From Acidobacteriota bacterium (GTDB taxonomy: Bacteria; Acidobacteriota; Terriglobia; Bryobacterales; Bryobacteraceae), in NCBI GenBank assembly GCA_016213775.1, contig JACQZR010000274.1, forward strand, positions 1-37,528: 37,528 nucleotides of DNA. Reading direction: 5' to 3'. The translations under genes and the position numbers were made by a program. Below the pieces are notes generated by a model. The model worked only from the letters and a program-made list of their open reading frames with translations, did not search any database and had not been told where the DNA came from. Below, piece after piece: positions 1 through 9,599 of this stretch. Position 1 is the stretch's first letter. Every line of letters begins with the position of its first letter.

Positions 1-503
1 ATAGCCTGGTAGAGCTCGTCTTCGACGCGAGCGGCCTCATCGAAAATGAGGAGGGAGACGCCGGAGAAGCCGCGGATGGTGTCTTCTTTGCCGGGCAGGC
101 CGACGATGCGCGAGCGATTTGGGAAGAGTGCGGAAATTTCGTTGGTGCCGTCGCCGCGGATGGGGATGCCCAGTTGGGGGAGGAAGCCGCGGACCTTATT
201 GAGAAACTCGCCGGACTGGCGGGCTGATGGGGAGAGCACTAACGAGAGTGAATTCGGGTTGGTGAGCGCCTGGTGAATGGCTTTGACGGCAGTTACGGTG
301 GACTTACCCCACTGGCGACAGCAGTTGATGATAATACGGAGGGCGGGGTCAGTTAGTAAGTCCGACTGGATGGGATCGGGGGATAATTGCAGCGCGGCGG
401 CTAGGTCAGCCGGTGAGTCGAAGGTAATAGGGACAGGCGCAGGAGTGGTCTGAGCTTTCCGCGGCGTGCGCGGCTTGTCCGTATTGCGATGTATATATGG
501 CAT
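1..503 (-). CDS. Phage terminase large-subunit-like ATPase (partial, 3' end cut)
   Basis: The reverse strand is open from an ATG at 503 to the window edge, giving 167 residues of the N-terminal part. Residues 60-69 carry a Walker A-like motif (CCRQWGKST, K67), and residues 151-159 carry a Walker B motif (LLIFDEAAR, with D155 and E156), spaced as in terminase large subunits, the motors that package phage DNA. A possible ribosome site (CAGGA) lies a few bases before the ATG. The nuclease half would lie beyond the window. Its only visible neighbour is the SRGP-motif gene 97 bases upstream on the same strand; no portal, capsid or tail gene is seen, so this is not obviously a prophage. It could be a domesticated or mobile two-gene module. 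The ATPase call is firm; the biological role is not. Confidence 0.85.
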   Translation of the reverse strand, partial: MPYIHRNTDKPRTPRKAQTTPAPVPITFDSPADLAAALQLSPDPIQSDLLTDPALRIIINCCRQWGKSTVTAVKAIHQALTNPNSLSLVLSPSARQSGEFLNKVRGFLPQLGIPIRGDGTNEISALFPNRSRIVGLPGKEDTIRGFSGVSLLIFDEAARVEDELYQA

Positions 504-600
504 ATTTCCTGACTCTCTATCTATAGGGACACTTGTCGCTCTCCCGTTCCTGGTTGGCGGACAGTGCGTGGGCTATTTCATAGTTGAATTGCATGAAGCG

Positions 601-1419
601 TCATGCGGCGAGGTCGACCGGCGGGTCGTTCCAGCGATCGAGCCGATCCTGAAGCTCATCCTTAGTGGGAAAATAACGCGAAAGTGGCTGGTAATTCTCG
701 GGATTCTGGTAGATGGACTGGTCGTCATTCTCAGGACCCTTCCCGGATTCCATTTCGGCTTCTGGGACGGATTCCGGCTCTGCTGGCGGCGGCGTAGGTT
801 CGTGGGGGATCTCTTCGCCACCGGCAGCAGAGTCCGGCTGCACGAATTCGATGACGTTGCTGGACGGGAAGAAGATCACGTCTTCTTCGGGCTGGGGATT
901 GCGGCGTGGCTTCTCGCCGAGACGCATAGTCTGCAACTCGATCAACTCCTTGCGGGAACGGCTGATGAGGCGCTTCAGAGATTCCTCGCAACCCTGCATG
1001 CGGTAGAGAATGCCCGGGTGCGCCTTTTCCAGAGTGGAGATGCAGCAGCACTGACGGATTTCGGCGGTGACCGGGTAGAAGGCGCGCTCGACGGCGTCCT
1101 TGGTGACGATCATTTCGGTGGAAATCATGCCGGTGGTCTGACCCCAGGCACGGCGAATGCGCCAGCGGGCGTTGACGATGTCGGTGACGAGGTCGCGCTC
1201 GTCCTGGCCGATGGGATTCCATTCGTTGACGTAGTTGGTGAGGAGACGCTCGTATTTGGCGGGGTCCTCGTTGGGTCCAATGATCTGCGGGGAATACATG
1301 CCGTGGATCGTCGCGGCGCGGCGGCAGCCTTCGATGCCTTCGGGGGTAGATGGGCCGCGGGAGCGCGAGCCGTTGAGTCGGGAAGCGTTTTTCTGGGCTT
1401 CGGAACGTTCGTTTTTCAT
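601..1419 (-). CDS. SRGP-motif protein upstream of the terminase-like gene
   Basis: Encodes 272 residues. The N-terminus (residues 1-45) is basic and contains the pattern S-E-A-Q-K-N-A-S-R, G-S-R-S-R-G-P-S-T-P-E-G, then R-R-A-A...H-G-M. This resembles the start of an uncharacterised family often present in many copies in Acidobacteriota, where the pattern SRGPxTxEGKxRSxxNAxxHG is usual. The C-terminal third is Pro/Glu rich and looks disordered. An AAGGAGGG ribosome site lies 13 bases before the ATG. The gene runs in the same direction as the terminase-like gene and precedes it by 97 bases, so it may act like a small terminase or DNA-recognition partner. That function is inference only; no enzymatic motif is visible. 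Confidence 0.72.
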   Translation of the reverse strand: MKNERSEAQKNASRLNGSRSRGPSTPEGIEGCRRAATIHGMYSPQIIGPNEDPAKYERLLTNYVNEWNPIGQDERDLVTDIVNARWRIRRAWGQTTGMISTEMIVTKDAVERAFYPVTAEIRQCCCISTLEKAHPGILYRMQGCEESLKRLISRSRKELIELQTMRLGEKPRRNPQPEEDVIFFPSSNVIEFVQPDSAAGGEEIPHEPTPPPAEPESVPEAEMESGKGPENDDQSIYQNPENYQPLSRYFPTKDELQDRLDRWNDPPVDLAA

Positions 1420-1793
1420 AGTGGGCTATTGCCCTCCTTCTGCTCTTAGCTTCGAGGGCTGCCAAGGGAGGACTACCTCAATGGAGAGGGGATGTTGTTG
1501 GAAAGGCGGGAAAAATAAATGTCATTTCGGGCGTGACTGGGGTTTCCGGCTCGTCACATTCGTGTCGTAGGTCTGCCGGATGCGCCGCTCGGGAGTCACG
1601 GTAGGGGTCACGGATGAACTCGGATGAAACGGATAAACGCGGATGAGGAGCGATTTTTCTCTTGATTTTTTGCAGAGTCTAGTTTACTTTTGAAAAACGC
1701 TTCTTGTGAAGTGGTAAACGATGAGAGAATCGCTGGGCTTGCAGCCTGGACATTCTCCATGATACTGTCCTTGGGTTTAGCGGAGTTATGATC
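1420..1793. other. Intergenic region without a gene
   Basis: No convincing reading frame is seen here. It separates the minus-strand terminase-like module from the plus-strand Rhs locus and should contain both promoters. It holds the short GGATGA-type tandem repeat described separately and is AT-richer near 1650-1700 than its surroundings. Confidence 0.5.
1611..1648. repeat. Degenerate CGGATRAA tandem repeat
   Basis: Four successive imperfect units begin with CGGATGAA, CGGATGAA, CGGATAAA and CGGATGAG, spaced 9-10 bases apart. They do not lie in a gene. Such short intergenic repeats occur in many environmental bacterial genomes; no function is known to me. Confidence 0.55.
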
Positions 1794-2220
1794 ATGTCAC
1801 GAGCCGCATTTGCGCTCTGTTTTCTCTTTATCTCCCCCCCCATTCGCCTTCGGGCAAATTAGACAACGGAATGTAGATCCGGCTCATCAGGGCGAGCGGC
1901 TGTATGCCATCGTGCCCATGGTGGGTGCGGGGACGGCTCGCGATCCCAAACGGCCGCTGTTGGCTCCGGCGCATGGCGAGAATGCGGCGACGGGCACGGC
2001 GATTTCGGGGTTCCGTGTTTGGTTGAGTGACGACGGGCGCACGGCGCTGGTGGAGATCAAGGCGCGGGATGCGCGGGCGTTTGCTCCGTTTCTCACGGCC
2101 AACCGGGCCGACGTGAAGACATTCGAGCGCGGTAAGTCGCAACTGGCAGATGTGGCGCGGGAGTTTCAGAAGGTCAAGCCTTCGTTCAGCGTGAACCAGT
2201 TGGCGGGAGGTCTGCGATGA
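1794..2220 (+). pseudogene. Small secreted Rhs-associated protein, frameshifted in a C8 run
   Basis: The ATG at 1794, 8 bases after GGAG, starts a good signal peptide (MSRAAFALCFLFIS), but this frame stops soon after. The rest of the protein (through residue ~140, ending at the TGA at 2218-2220) lies in the +1 frame. The switch falls at a run of eight Cs (1834-1841); seven Cs would join signal peptide and mature part into one protein of about 141 residues. The mature part shows a charged domain with a W-L-S-D-D-G-R core. Its stop overlaps the ATG of the Rhs gene (ATGA at 2217), so the two genes are translationally coupled. I do not recognise an enzymatic function. The broken frame may be a real inactivation, slipped-strand variation or a sequence error. 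Confidence 0.6.
1834..1841 (+). repeat. Poly-C (C8) tract in a signal-peptide coding sequence
   Basis: Eight consecutive Cs lie at the end of the hydrophobic segment of the secreted gene that starts at 1794. A tract of seven would put the signal peptide in frame with the long downstream frame. Tracts like this can slip during replication, but they are also a common site of sequencing error. Confidence 0.8.
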
Positions 2221-5200
2221 GACGCGGTTTCCTGCTGATCGGCTTGTTGGCTGCGAGCGCGCTGTATGGGGCGTATACGTATTACGTGACGAATGGCGCG
2301 GCCTGGACAACGAACGGGACGGTGGACACGTGCTACGCCTGCGGGCCGAGCTACGGGTACACTTTACGTGACCTCGCAGGGTTCGATGATTTCCACGGCG
2401 GCGGTGCCGGACGGAACTTCGGATTACGAAGTGCGGACGTGGAACCAGATGACGCAGGTGACGGGGTCGAATTATGTGTTGTATTTGCGGGCCAGCTCGG
2501 ATGCTTTGCACAGCGTGAATGTGACGCAGGGGTCGTATTATGCGGTTGTGTTTACGCCGAATACGAACAGCAATGGAGTGCAGAGCGGCGCGCTGACGCT
2601 GTACAAACGCGTGGGTGGGACGCTGACGCAGTTGGCGACCACAGTTGCTCCGTGGCGGTCGAATACGGAGGTTCGGGCGGTGGTTTCGGGCAGCGCCATC
2701 CTGGTGTATGTGATGGGCGAGCGGTATCTCACGGTTACCGATTCCGATTTGACGACAGGTAAGGGTGGATTTGGCGGGTACGGCTTTGTCGGGTATAACG
2801 GGGTGATCCAGTGCCAGTTGGGGCCTCTCGACCGCAATGCGCCTTCCACGCCCAGCGGCACGTCGGCCTACACGACGGCGCTGGCGAACACGGTGGATAT
2901 TCAATGGGGCGGCGTGGCCGATGATGCCAACGGCGTGGGTGTTTACAGCTACCAGGTGTTTCGTGATGGGAATTATCTTGCCGAGGTTTATGGGACTGGC
3001 TTTTCGGACACTACGGTTGCGGCGAGCAGTTCTTACAGCTATTTGATCAAGGCGGTGGACCGGCACAACAATGTGAGTCCTGGGCTGACGCTGGCGGTGA
3101 CGACTGCGCCCACTGGTTCGATTGAGCCGCGGCGGGTGGGCGTGCGCGGGGACGGGTCGTATTATGGCGGTGCTGGGGAGCAGTTGGATATGCGGAGCGG
3201 GAATCTGAATTATTCGATTCCGCTGGTGAAGGCGCAGAGCCGCGGGTGGGGATTGCCGCTGGGGCTTTCGTATAACTCGCAGAACTGGCGCAGGGACGCG
3301 ACGACCTGGCGGTTCGGGCGGGATATCGGGTATGGGTTCGGGTGGCGGTTGATGGCGGGGTCGTTGACTCCGGTGTTTTCGAATGCGCTTTCGGCGCACC
3401 ACTGGTTGTTCACGGATTCGACGGGGGCGGAGTACCGATTGAATGTGAACACGAATGGGGTGTGGACTTCCACCGAGGGGACGTACATGACCTATGTGGA
3501 GGGGAGCGGGCGGCTGTATTTCAACAACGGCACGTTCTGGCAGATGGATTGTGTGAGCGGCGGCGTTGAAGATGATGCCGGGGCGCGGTATCCGACCCGG
3601 ATTCAGGATTCGAACGGGAATTACATCGCACTGCGTTATCTGACGGGGATTGATGCGGTGTATGCGAATTCAAGCGGGCGCATTTCGCAGGTGGAAGATG
3701 TGCGAGTGGGGAGCGGGGCGGCGACGTTCACGTTCACCTACAACACGGATGCGATACCGCATTTGACGGGGATCACGAATTCGATCAACACGGCGGAGAA
3801 TTACACTTTTGCGTATTCGACGGCGGCAGGCTTGTGGTCGCCGTTCTCGGGCGGAAGCCAGTTTGGCACGGCGCAGATGCTGCAAACGGTGACGCAGACG
3901 GGGACCAGTTTGAGCCACACATTCGAGTATGGCGGGAATGCGGCTGGAGAACTGACGAAGGTGATTATGCCTTACGGCGGGGAGTTGCGGTGGACGCATA
4001 CGGAGTTTGCGTTCTCGGGTGCGCGGACGGTGCGGGAGGTGACTTCGCGGCAGTTGGTCATGAGTAGCGGGGCGACTCCGTTAACGTATGGGATTTCGCA
4101 TCCTGGCGGCGATTCTTCTTATTCGACGCGGAGCCAGGCTGTGTTGAGTGATGCTTCCGGGATTGGGGATCGGGTTTGGAATTTCTTCACTACGACGGGG
4201 ACGACGAACGGGCTGGTGTCGAGCTATCAGCAGCGGCACACGGGCGCGGTGGTCAAGAGGCAGCAGGATTACACGTGGTCGGCGGATCCGGCGGGGCGGC
4301 CCTATATTGGGGCGGTGTTGAGCACGGTTGATCCGGGCCAGAGCTATGTGAAGCAGTCGAAGACGGAGCAGACTTTGGATGTGTATGGGAATTTGACCCA
4401 ACGGAAAGAGTATGCGTTTGGCAACTTGGTGACTCCGGCGAAGACCTACACGAACACTTATCTTTCCACGTCCACTTATTTGAATGCGTACCTCCGCAAC
4501 CGTGTGTTGACTTCGACGCTGACGGATGGGACGAACACGGTGACGCTGGCTTCGATGGTTTACGATTCCGGCGGCCCGGCCGGGTTGCCGACAACGCCCG
4601 GCCAATGGGACAGCCCATTGTCACCGCGAGGGAATGCGACACAGGTCAGTGTGCCTGGCCGGCAGCGGAACTATAATTACGATGGGACGGGTACAGTGTC
4701 GAAAGTGACGGATGAGATGGGGCGCTATGTGGAGATGACGAATGGACAATCGTCGGACTACGCGCGGCCGTCGACGATTACGCCGAATGGAAATACCGCA
4801 ATGGCGGAGACTTCCACCTGGAACAGTTTTCTCGGGCTGTCGCAATCAACCGGCGCCAACGGCGAAACATCGAGCGTAACCTACGATTCGAATGCACGGC
4901 CGACATCGACCACTTCGGCGGATGGCGCGGTGACGACTTTCGCTTACACGAATTCGCCGCCGACGGTGAAGGCCACGACAAACAACAAGTGGGTGAAGAG
5001 CACGATGGATGGGTTCGGGCGAACGGTCAAAACGGAAAGCGGGTACGGTACGACGACGGTGTCGGTCAGCGAAGTGCAGTATGCGGCCTGCGCCTGTTCG
5101 CCTCTCGGGAAGTTGAAGCAGAAATCACAGCCCTACGCACCCGGTGGGACTGTGTACTGGACGGTCTACAGCTATGACGGGGTGGGACGAACGGTGAGCG

Positions 5201-7629
5201 TGGTGCTGCCGAACAATAGCGGGACAACGACCTATTCCTATACCGGGAACACGGTGACCGTGACGGACCCTGCGGGGAAGTGGAAGACTTATGAAAGCGA
5301 CGCGTTCGGGAACGTGACGAAAACGACGGAGCCAAATCCGGCGGGCGGGTCATGGGACACCACGTATTCCTATAACCTGACGGGGCAGATGACGCAAACG
5401 CAGATGACGCGGGGAAGCGTGACGCAAACGCGGACCTGGAATTACAATCTCACGACGGGGCGGTTGACTTCGGAGACGCAGCCGGAGAGCGGGACCACCT
5501 CCTTCACGTATAACAGCGACGGGACGCTGTACTCGCGGACGGCGGGAAACGGGAAGACGTTGACGTTCAGCTATGACAGCTACGGGCGGCTGGGGAGTGT
5601 TTCGGGCGGGGATGCGTGCTCGGCGAAGAGTTTTTACTATGATAATTCCACTCCGGACTCGACGCCAACGACGAATGGTGTAGGGCGGCCATCGGCGACA
5701 TCCTCGGGGGGATATGGGTGCTCCACGCTGCCGTATCCGTATGTGGAGGAGTACAACTACACCCCGAGTGGACGGTTGAGCAGCAAGTACGCGTATTTGA
5801 TGAAGTATGATGAGCTTGGGAATCTGGTATCTACGCCGCCGGTGAACGGGAACTACTGGTGGGATAATGAAGGCAAGATGACCACGTCGTGGGTGCAGTT
5901 GAACGGCAGCACGATCAACTCGTATAACTACGACTACGATGCCATGGGGCGGATGGACAGGATGTACGACAACATGAGTTATTCCTATGTAGTGGGCGGC
6001 ACGAGTTATAACACGGCGAGCCAGGTGACCTCGATTTCGCATGGCGGGTTGTCGGAATCGCGGCAGTACAATGCGCTGGGGCAGATGACGCGGTTGACGG
6101 TGGCGGGGCAGTTCGATCTCGAGTACCGGTTCCCGGCGACGACGAATAACGGGCAGATCACTTCGATGAAGAATTGGACCACTGGCGAGGAAGTGAATTA
6201 TTCTTACGATTCGCTGGGGCGGTTGACGGATGCGGCGACGACGGGGCCGGAGTGGGGTTTGCACTTCACTTATGACGGATTTGGGAACAAGAGCGGGCAA
6301 TCGGTGACGAAGGGATCGGGCCCTGCGATGTCGGTTGCGGTTGATGCGAACAACCGGGTGGTGGGGCATAGTTATGATGGGGCTGGAAACACGACGGCGA
6401 TGCCGGGGATCAGCAGTATGGTGTGGGATGATTGGGGGCGGCTGAAGTCGGCGACTCCGGATGCGTACATGTATGGCCCGGACGATCTGCGGGTGTATCG
6501 GAACGGTACGATTTATTTTCGGGGGATTGATGGGCAGGTGGTGGGGGCGTTCACGTTCGATGTGAATAACTTCACTTTGACGACACAGACGACGACGAAG
6601 TATTTTGATGGGAAGGAAGTGGGGAGGAAGGAAGACCGGTTGGGGACGGTGCAGAACGGGAGCCGGTTTTTCCCGTATGGGGAGGAAGTGCCGGCGACGA
6701 CGCAGGACAAGCGGAAGTTCGCGACGTATACGCGGGATTCGGGGACGAATCTGGATTACGCGATGGCGCGGTATTATTCGAGTTCGGTGGGGCGCTTTGT
6801 GAGTGCGGATAGAGCTAGGCGCAAGAGTGTATCTGACTCCGCAACCGGGAACAGTTACGCGTACGTCCATGGCGACCCCATCAACTTCATTGATCGGAAT
6901 GGTCTGGCCACCTGTGAGGTTGCCGGTCAAACGGTGTCTCTATTTCCAGCACTCTATAATATAGAGACTTACTGTAGGAGCATTGCGGGATCAATACCAC
7001 GATATTTCACCAACCTGGGATTCTTCAACGACGATGCGAACAACATTGCATATGCGGAAAGTACAGGAGGAAGAGCTATCGATCTCGAGGAGTTTGAGAA
7101 CTTCCAACTGTTATTGAATGAATCTATCACTCGTGTTGAGGGCTATTTGGGCCTCAAGCCCCTCTGCGCGGATGCTTTTGACAGCCCCCTTTCTGCGGCA
7201 CGAGTTGCAAGACGCATCGGCTTGGAAGACTTGGGTATTCCACAGGTAAATGCCGCTGGATTGCCAGTGCAAGGCACAAGAGACGGGTGGGCAGCAACAG
7301 TGGAGGGCGGAAATATAAATCTTAACCGCCGTATTAACTGGACGTCGCCCTCGTATACACGTGCCATGGTCGATGGAAAGTACACATTGTGGACAGCGTG
7401 GGACTTTTCTAAGTACGTTGCGGGGAATGCCAAGGTAGCTCAAACACCGGAGCCTGGGCAAGTCATGGATATAGTGATACTACACGAGTTGTCGCACGTT
7501 TATGGGGCGTTAGGCGATCCAGATCTTAATTCAGCCATTGAGCCGCGACTATTCAAAGATTGCGTGCTTGCGCCTCGCCCTCAAGCGATGTTCTATCTCG
7601 ACTGGCCTCCAATCATTGTTCAGCGTTGA
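2217..7629 (+). CDS. Rhs/YD-repeat polymorphic-toxin-like protein with HExxH C-terminal domain (5' frameshift)
   Basis: The ATG at 2217 starts a signal peptide (MRRGFLLIGLLAASALYG); the frame then shifts +1 near 2355-2358 and continues for about 1,770 residues to 7629. After a fibronectin-III-like segment come many YD-type repeats (for example YDSLGRL, YDAMGRM, YDGAGN), then the Rhs core near 6770-6900 (RYYSSSVGRFVSAD, then DPINFIDRNG). The last ~240 codons differ from the rest: GC falls and codon use changes from about 6815, as expected for an exchangeable C-terminal module. This module contains HELSH (coded at 7483-7497) followed by VYGALGD, a zinc-metallopeptidase-like motif. The Rhs shell would encapsulate and release this tip. 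Substrate and toxicity are inference. The 5' shift leaves the export signal out of frame as sequenced. Confidence 0.85.
6906..7629 (+). other. Variable Rhs C-terminal module with HExxH motif
   Basis: This segment follows the conserved DPINFIDRNG boundary of the Rhs core. It has lower GC and a more mixed codon use than the preceding repeats. H-E-L-S-H with a Gly three residues later resembles metzincin-type sites, although the third zinc ligand is not at the usual position (Gly-Asp instead of His or Asp). Two further Cys pairs may form disulfides. It is likely the effector part of the Rhs protein. Confidence 0.6.
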
Positions 7630-7729
7630 GCTGCATGTTCGGTGAGTAGCATTGCGTGAGAGCGGTGAAATGTATCATTATTTGGCTAAGTGCTAGGTGA
7701 CGGAGTGAGAGTGTCCGAAGGAGGGTTGA

Positions 7730-8341
7730 GTGAATAGCGTTACTAGTATGATCGTGCTTCTGGGCGTGATCGGCTTAGCGTGTCCAAACGCTATGGCCAG
7801 CGATTATTGTTCCCTCATTGTTCGGGTTTTGAACTTGCGCGGTACTCAGGTGTATGCTACCGTTCAAGTTCAGGAAAAGAGTGGGCGAACGATTCGGAGT
7901 GAGCAGACACCTCTGGTGGCAGCCAGATTCTGCGACCTTGGGCTTGAGCCTGTAACGGTAAAGACTGGAGGGGGCGGTTGCAACCTTGTGGAAGTTAAGG
8001 AGGTACAACTAGAGTGGCAACAAGAGATACAGCTTGTAATAACTCAGAATACTGAGTCGTGCTATTTCCATCATTATGGCGATCGCTCCTGTGAGTTTGT
8101 GTTTCGAATCGCTGCGCCCTCCGGCGAGTGGTTGAGTGGAGCATTCGTAAAAACTGAGAACGCACCAGAACCTAAGCTGACGGACCACGCCGGGAGAGCT
8201 TTGGTACGAATTAGTCGGGGTGCGAGCGCACGTGGAACAATAACCATGATGGGTTACAGGCCGACGACGTTCGCGGAGCATTGTAGCGACAGCGGGATGG
8301 TGCATCTAGATCGCAAGATCGTACTCGAGATCGCGAAATGA
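7730..8341 (+). CDS. Secreted Cys-containing protein downstream of the Rhs gene
   Basis: Encodes 203 residues from a GTG at 7730, 4-5 bases after a strong AAGGAGGG. The N-terminus is an export signal (SMIVLLGVIGLACPNAMA then S-D-Y-C). The mature part has at least six Cys and two beta-rich halves; the second (from about residue 115) reads like a carboxypeptidase-regulatory-type beta sandwich (PSGEWLSGAFVKTEN, LTDHAGRALVRI). The gene follows the Rhs stop by 100 bases on the same strand, and its base composition matches the Rhs C-terminal module rather than the Rhs body. It may therefore have arrived with that module, as an exported immunity or partner protein. I know no named family; the partner role is inference. 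Confidence 0.7.
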   Translation: MNSVTSMIVLLGVIGLACPNAMASDYCSLIVRVLNLRGTQVYATVQVQEKSGRTIRSEQTPLVAARFCDLGLEPVTVKTGGGGCNLVEVKEVQLEWQQEIQLVITQNTESCYFHHYGDRSCEFVFRIAAPSGEWLSGAFVKTENAPEPKLTDHAGRALVRISRGASARGTITMMGYRPTTFAEHCSDSGMVHLDRKIVLEIAK

Positions 8342-8354
8342 ACGGCAAGCCGTT
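8341..8354 (+). other. Short hairpin at the stop codon of the post-Rhs gene
   Basis: AACGGC-AA-GCCGTT is a perfect 6-bp stem overlapping the TGA of the gene ending at 8341. No T-run follows, so it is at best a weak termination or RNA-stability element. Confidence 0.3.
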
Positions 8355-8434
8355 GACGTTCAGTCAGACACCACCCGACAAGCGCGTGGCTTGATGAGTG
8401 GGGCCGACTCAAAGGCGGTTGGCCCGTGGTTCTA

Positions 8435-8454
8435 GGCGTCGCGCGAAGCGCGCC
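8435..8454. repeat. GC-rich imperfect hairpin next to the IS200-like remnant
   Basis: GGCG-TC-GCGC-GAA-GCGC-GCC can fold as an imperfect hairpin just beyond the 3' end of the IS200-like transposase fragment. IS200/IS605 elements and REP-associated transposases act on such hairpins, so it may be the old element end. Confidence 0.35.
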
Positions 8455-8466
8455 ATGGTTGATAGT

Positions 8467-8635
8467 TTAGAACGGTCCTTTTCCATCCGCGCTCTCTTGC
8501 TCGCGGATGTATTTTTGATCTGTTCCAATTCGAAGCCGACTGTGGACACAGCATAACCACGAGCCCAGAAATGCTCTCCCTTGAAATTCCGCTCCTTGCC
8601 GCACAGTCGGGCAATAGCGATCGCGCCCTTCCCTG
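8467..8635 (-). pseudogene. IS200-like (Y1) transposase, C-terminal remnant
   Basis: Reading the minus strand gives GKGAIAIARLCGKERNF followed by GEHFWARGYAVSTVGFE, a close match to the C-terminal half of IS200/REP-associated tyrosine transposases, where K-G-K-S-A-I, H-F-W-A-R-G-Y and S-T-V-G are conserved. The frame then shifts, and the last part (YIREQES) is read one frame over, ending at 8467. The N-terminal half with the HUH motif is missing: upstream sequence on this strand belongs to another decayed gene on the plus strand. The element is therefore dead. It probably entered or was left beside the TIGR03435-like gene. Confidence 0.72.
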
Positions 8636-8639
8636 TGAT

Positions 8640-9293
8640 ATGGGCCGGATTGGCGGTCTCCCGATTCGCGGGCGAAGGCTGGAGATCCGGGGCGGTACGC
8701 TAGAGCACATGATTGCTGCTGCGTTTCGCATTCGCCCACGGCAGATTGTTGGTCCGGGATGGCCCCAAACAAGTGGTTTGACGTCGACGCAATTATCCCT
8801 TCGGATGCGCGCATTGGCCAAGCCAATGAGAGGCTGCAAGCACTACTGAAGGAGAGGTTTGGACTCCAATCACGTCTCGCTACTCGAGAGCAGGCAGGGT
8901 ACAATATTGACTGTTGGAAAGGGCGGGCCGAATTTGAAAGTGTCTTCCCCACCGCCCCCCGGAGGACCAAAGCCCGCCGACATGTAGAGCACCGCGATGA
9001 GGATGAGAAATCCGGTGCCAATGGGCAGTAGTCATCAGGAGATGAAGCGTTCGACCACTGCACAACTGGCGGATATGCTGGCGAGGCTTCTGGTATCCCC
9101 TGTAGCAGACCGCACGGAACTGAAGGAGAGGTACGATTCTGTTATTGATATCCCGCCTCCGGCCGACCCCCAAGATCGCGACCAGACGGGGAGAGTAATG
9201 GGATGCCGTGAAAAAGCTTGGGTTAAGTTTGAAAGCCGGCTGCACACGTCTGAACCCCAGGACGACGCTCAGCGCATCGAGGATCTGATGTTC
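8640..9293 (+). pseudogene. TIGR03435-family protein, multiply frameshifted remnant
   Basis: Pieces of one protein are spread over two frames. First comes RLEIRGGTLEHMIAAAFRI with RQIVGPGW (from about 8672); after a shift near 8755 come WFDVDAIIP and LQALLKERFGLQSRLATRE; after another shift near 8940 come PPPPGGPKPAD, an in-frame TAG near 8985, then TTAQLADMLARLL, SPVADRTELKERYD and a degenerate tail. This order matches the TIGR03435 family, abundant in Solibacter-type Acidobacteriota: a G-x-T-L-xx-L/M-I segment, a W-xx-xx-FD-V segment, the LLxxRF segment, and the RTGLxGxYDF segment. The usual export signal at the start is missing and is replaced by transposase remnant. Function of the family is unknown. 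Confidence 0.75.
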
Positions 9294-9599
9294 GGTAATT
9301 GTCGAAGTACAATCGCTTTCCGTCGCAACCCCCGGCGGCTGGGCGGCAGTGACGCACCGTCCAGTCGCGCCGGTAATACCCTGGGTTCAATGTTCCAAAC
9401 AGAAAGGGCCGGAAATGTTCTACGCTAAAAGGCGCCAGGATTGGCCACTGCTGCGGTGGAAACGGTCGCGTGGGAGGACGCGCAACGCCCAACCACTGCC
9501 GCGCCCAACCACTCCGAAAGACTGGCCGCTTTCCTTGGGCGCGAAAAAGCACCAGCGTCAACTTAGTATCAACCTCGAGGTCGCGACCGGGCGCGATTA
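9294..9599. other. Non-coding or fully decayed stretch
   Basis: No reading frame here resembles a known family on either strand. Between 9485 and 9515 the string GCCCAACCACT occurs twice 16 bases apart. It is probably the tail of the decayed region left of the secreted gene that ends at 9600. Confidence 0.45.

Noticed and set aside
466-1449. Plus-strand open frame opposite the SRGP-motif gene
   Set aside because: No family match. The minus strand shows the known SRGP start, a ribosome site and a following terminase-like gene.
1828-3402. Minus-strand open frame of over 500 codons opposite the small secreted gene and Rhs start
   Set aside because: Biased composition (Arg, His, Pro), no start signal, and the plus strand carries recognisable protein sequence.
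5350-6930. Long open frame on the minus strand opposite the Rhs gene
   Set aside because: It is very Arg/His/Pro-rich with no family resemblance, and the plus strand there encodes clear YD repeats. It is a shadow caused by high GC.
1-8341. Complete prophage from the terminase-like gene to the Rhs locus
   Set aside because: No portal, capsid, tail, integrase or lysis gene is visible, and no attachment-site repeats were seen.
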